From the NCBI GenBank assembly GCA_002308115.1, contig DBVJ01000111.1:14708-22933 (forward strand): a DNA stretch of 8,226 nucleotides. Reading direction: 5' to 3'. How positions within the stretch are numbered: the stretch's first letter is position 1; each line of letters begins with the position of its first letter. Made by a program: the position numbers and the translations under genes. The notes below the pieces were generated by a model. That model saw nothing but the letters and a program-made list of their open reading frames with translations. It searched no databases and was not told where the DNA came from. Source of the stretch: Lachnospiraceae bacterium UBA1267 (GTDB lineage: Bacteria; Bacillota; Clostridia; Lachnospirales; Lachnospiraceae). This document shows, piece by piece, positions 8,012 through 8,226 of this stretch.

Positions 8012-8226
8012 TCAGGCTTTCTTCTTCCGAAGGTTCTTCGAAAGGACGTAAAGAACGATCGCAATCACAAATCCCGCTCCGTTCACGATGCCGAAGAGCG
8101 TCCAGTTGACCTCTTTGAGACCGCTCAAAATGAATTCGCCGGTCTCGGCATCCTGAAGATGCGAGAACACCAGATACACGTCCGCAATGACGACGATGGT
8201 CACCAGAAGCCCGGCGATCCACTTCA
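8012..8226 (-). CDS. Small two-helix membrane protein of unknown function, start at or beyond right edge
   Basis: Seventy codons are readable before the TGA stop, beginning KWIAGLLVTIVVIADVYLVF (first helix), then a short polar segment (SHLQDAETGEFILSG), a second helix (about TLFGIVNGAGFVIAIVLYVL), and a basic end SKNLRKKK. The last two window bases give the codon end TG on this strand just before K-W, so the true start may be an NTG codon with its first base just outside the window, for a protein of about 71 aa; a longer protein cannot be excluded. The basic tail suggests the C terminus lies in the cytoplasm. No family is recognised. It is separated from the next operon by a hairpin and a promoter. 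Confidence 0.7.
   Translation of the reverse strand, partial: KWIAGLLVTIVVIADVYLVFSHLQDAETGEFILSGLKEVNWTLFGIVNGAGFVIAIVLYVLSKNLRKKKA

Overview
The window looks like chromosomal DNA from a low-to-moderate GC-type Gram-positive lineage (Bacillota, probably a Clostridia-like anaerobe) with a base composition somewhat above 50% GC. The evidence is a PyrR-type attenuated pyrimidine gene set, a ClpC-RadA gene pair, strong AGGAGG-like ribosome binding sites, sigma-A type promoters and U-tract hairpin terminators. The species cannot be named from the sequence. All protein genes lie on the minus strand; the only plus-strand gene is a tRNA.

Region 1 (1-1850, minus strand) is a pyrimidine salvage and uptake cluster. 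Reading in the direction of transcription, upp (uracil phosphoribosyltransferase) has its own near-consensus promoter and a strong terminator. It is followed by a second promoter, a leader of about 140 nt that can fold as an anti-antiterminator, antiterminator or terminator, then pyrR (the RNA-binding regulator) and the start of a uracil permease gene (uraA/pyrP), which runs off the left edge. UraA imports uracil, Upp converts it to UMP, and PyrR senses UMP/UTP and probably terminates its own operon at the leader.

Region 2 (1850-2030) is a single plus-strand tRNA-Glu(CTC) gene. Its promoter is divergent from that of upp, and it ends in a hairpin shared with the convergent radA gene.

Region 3 (2029-7951, minus strand) is a tightly packed three-gene operon: a type I single-pass membrane protein of unknown function, a ClpC-like Hsp100 ATPase, and RadA. 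Spacing is 0 and 3 nt, so translational coupling is likely. In many Bacillota clpC follows ctsR-mcsA-mcsB; here those genes are absent immediately upstream and the membrane protein takes their place. The ClpC carries an extra N-terminal four-cysteine zinc finger of the McsA/ClpE kind in front of a full ClpC layout, and its middle domain lacks residues known to hold ClpC in its resting state. No CtsR or CIRCE operator is visible. Instead a perfect 7-3-7 palindrome sits on the predicted transcription start, and the -35 box lies inside a long hairpin that ends the preceding transcription unit.

Region 4 (8012-8226, minus strand) is the end, or nearly all, of a small two-helix membrane protein of unknown function, cut by the right edge.

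The best candidates for something undescribed are the membrane protein-ZnF-ClpC-RadA operon with its palindromic operator, and the PyrR leader, whose binding loop diverges from the consensus and whose 5' end is complementary to its own terminator U-tract.
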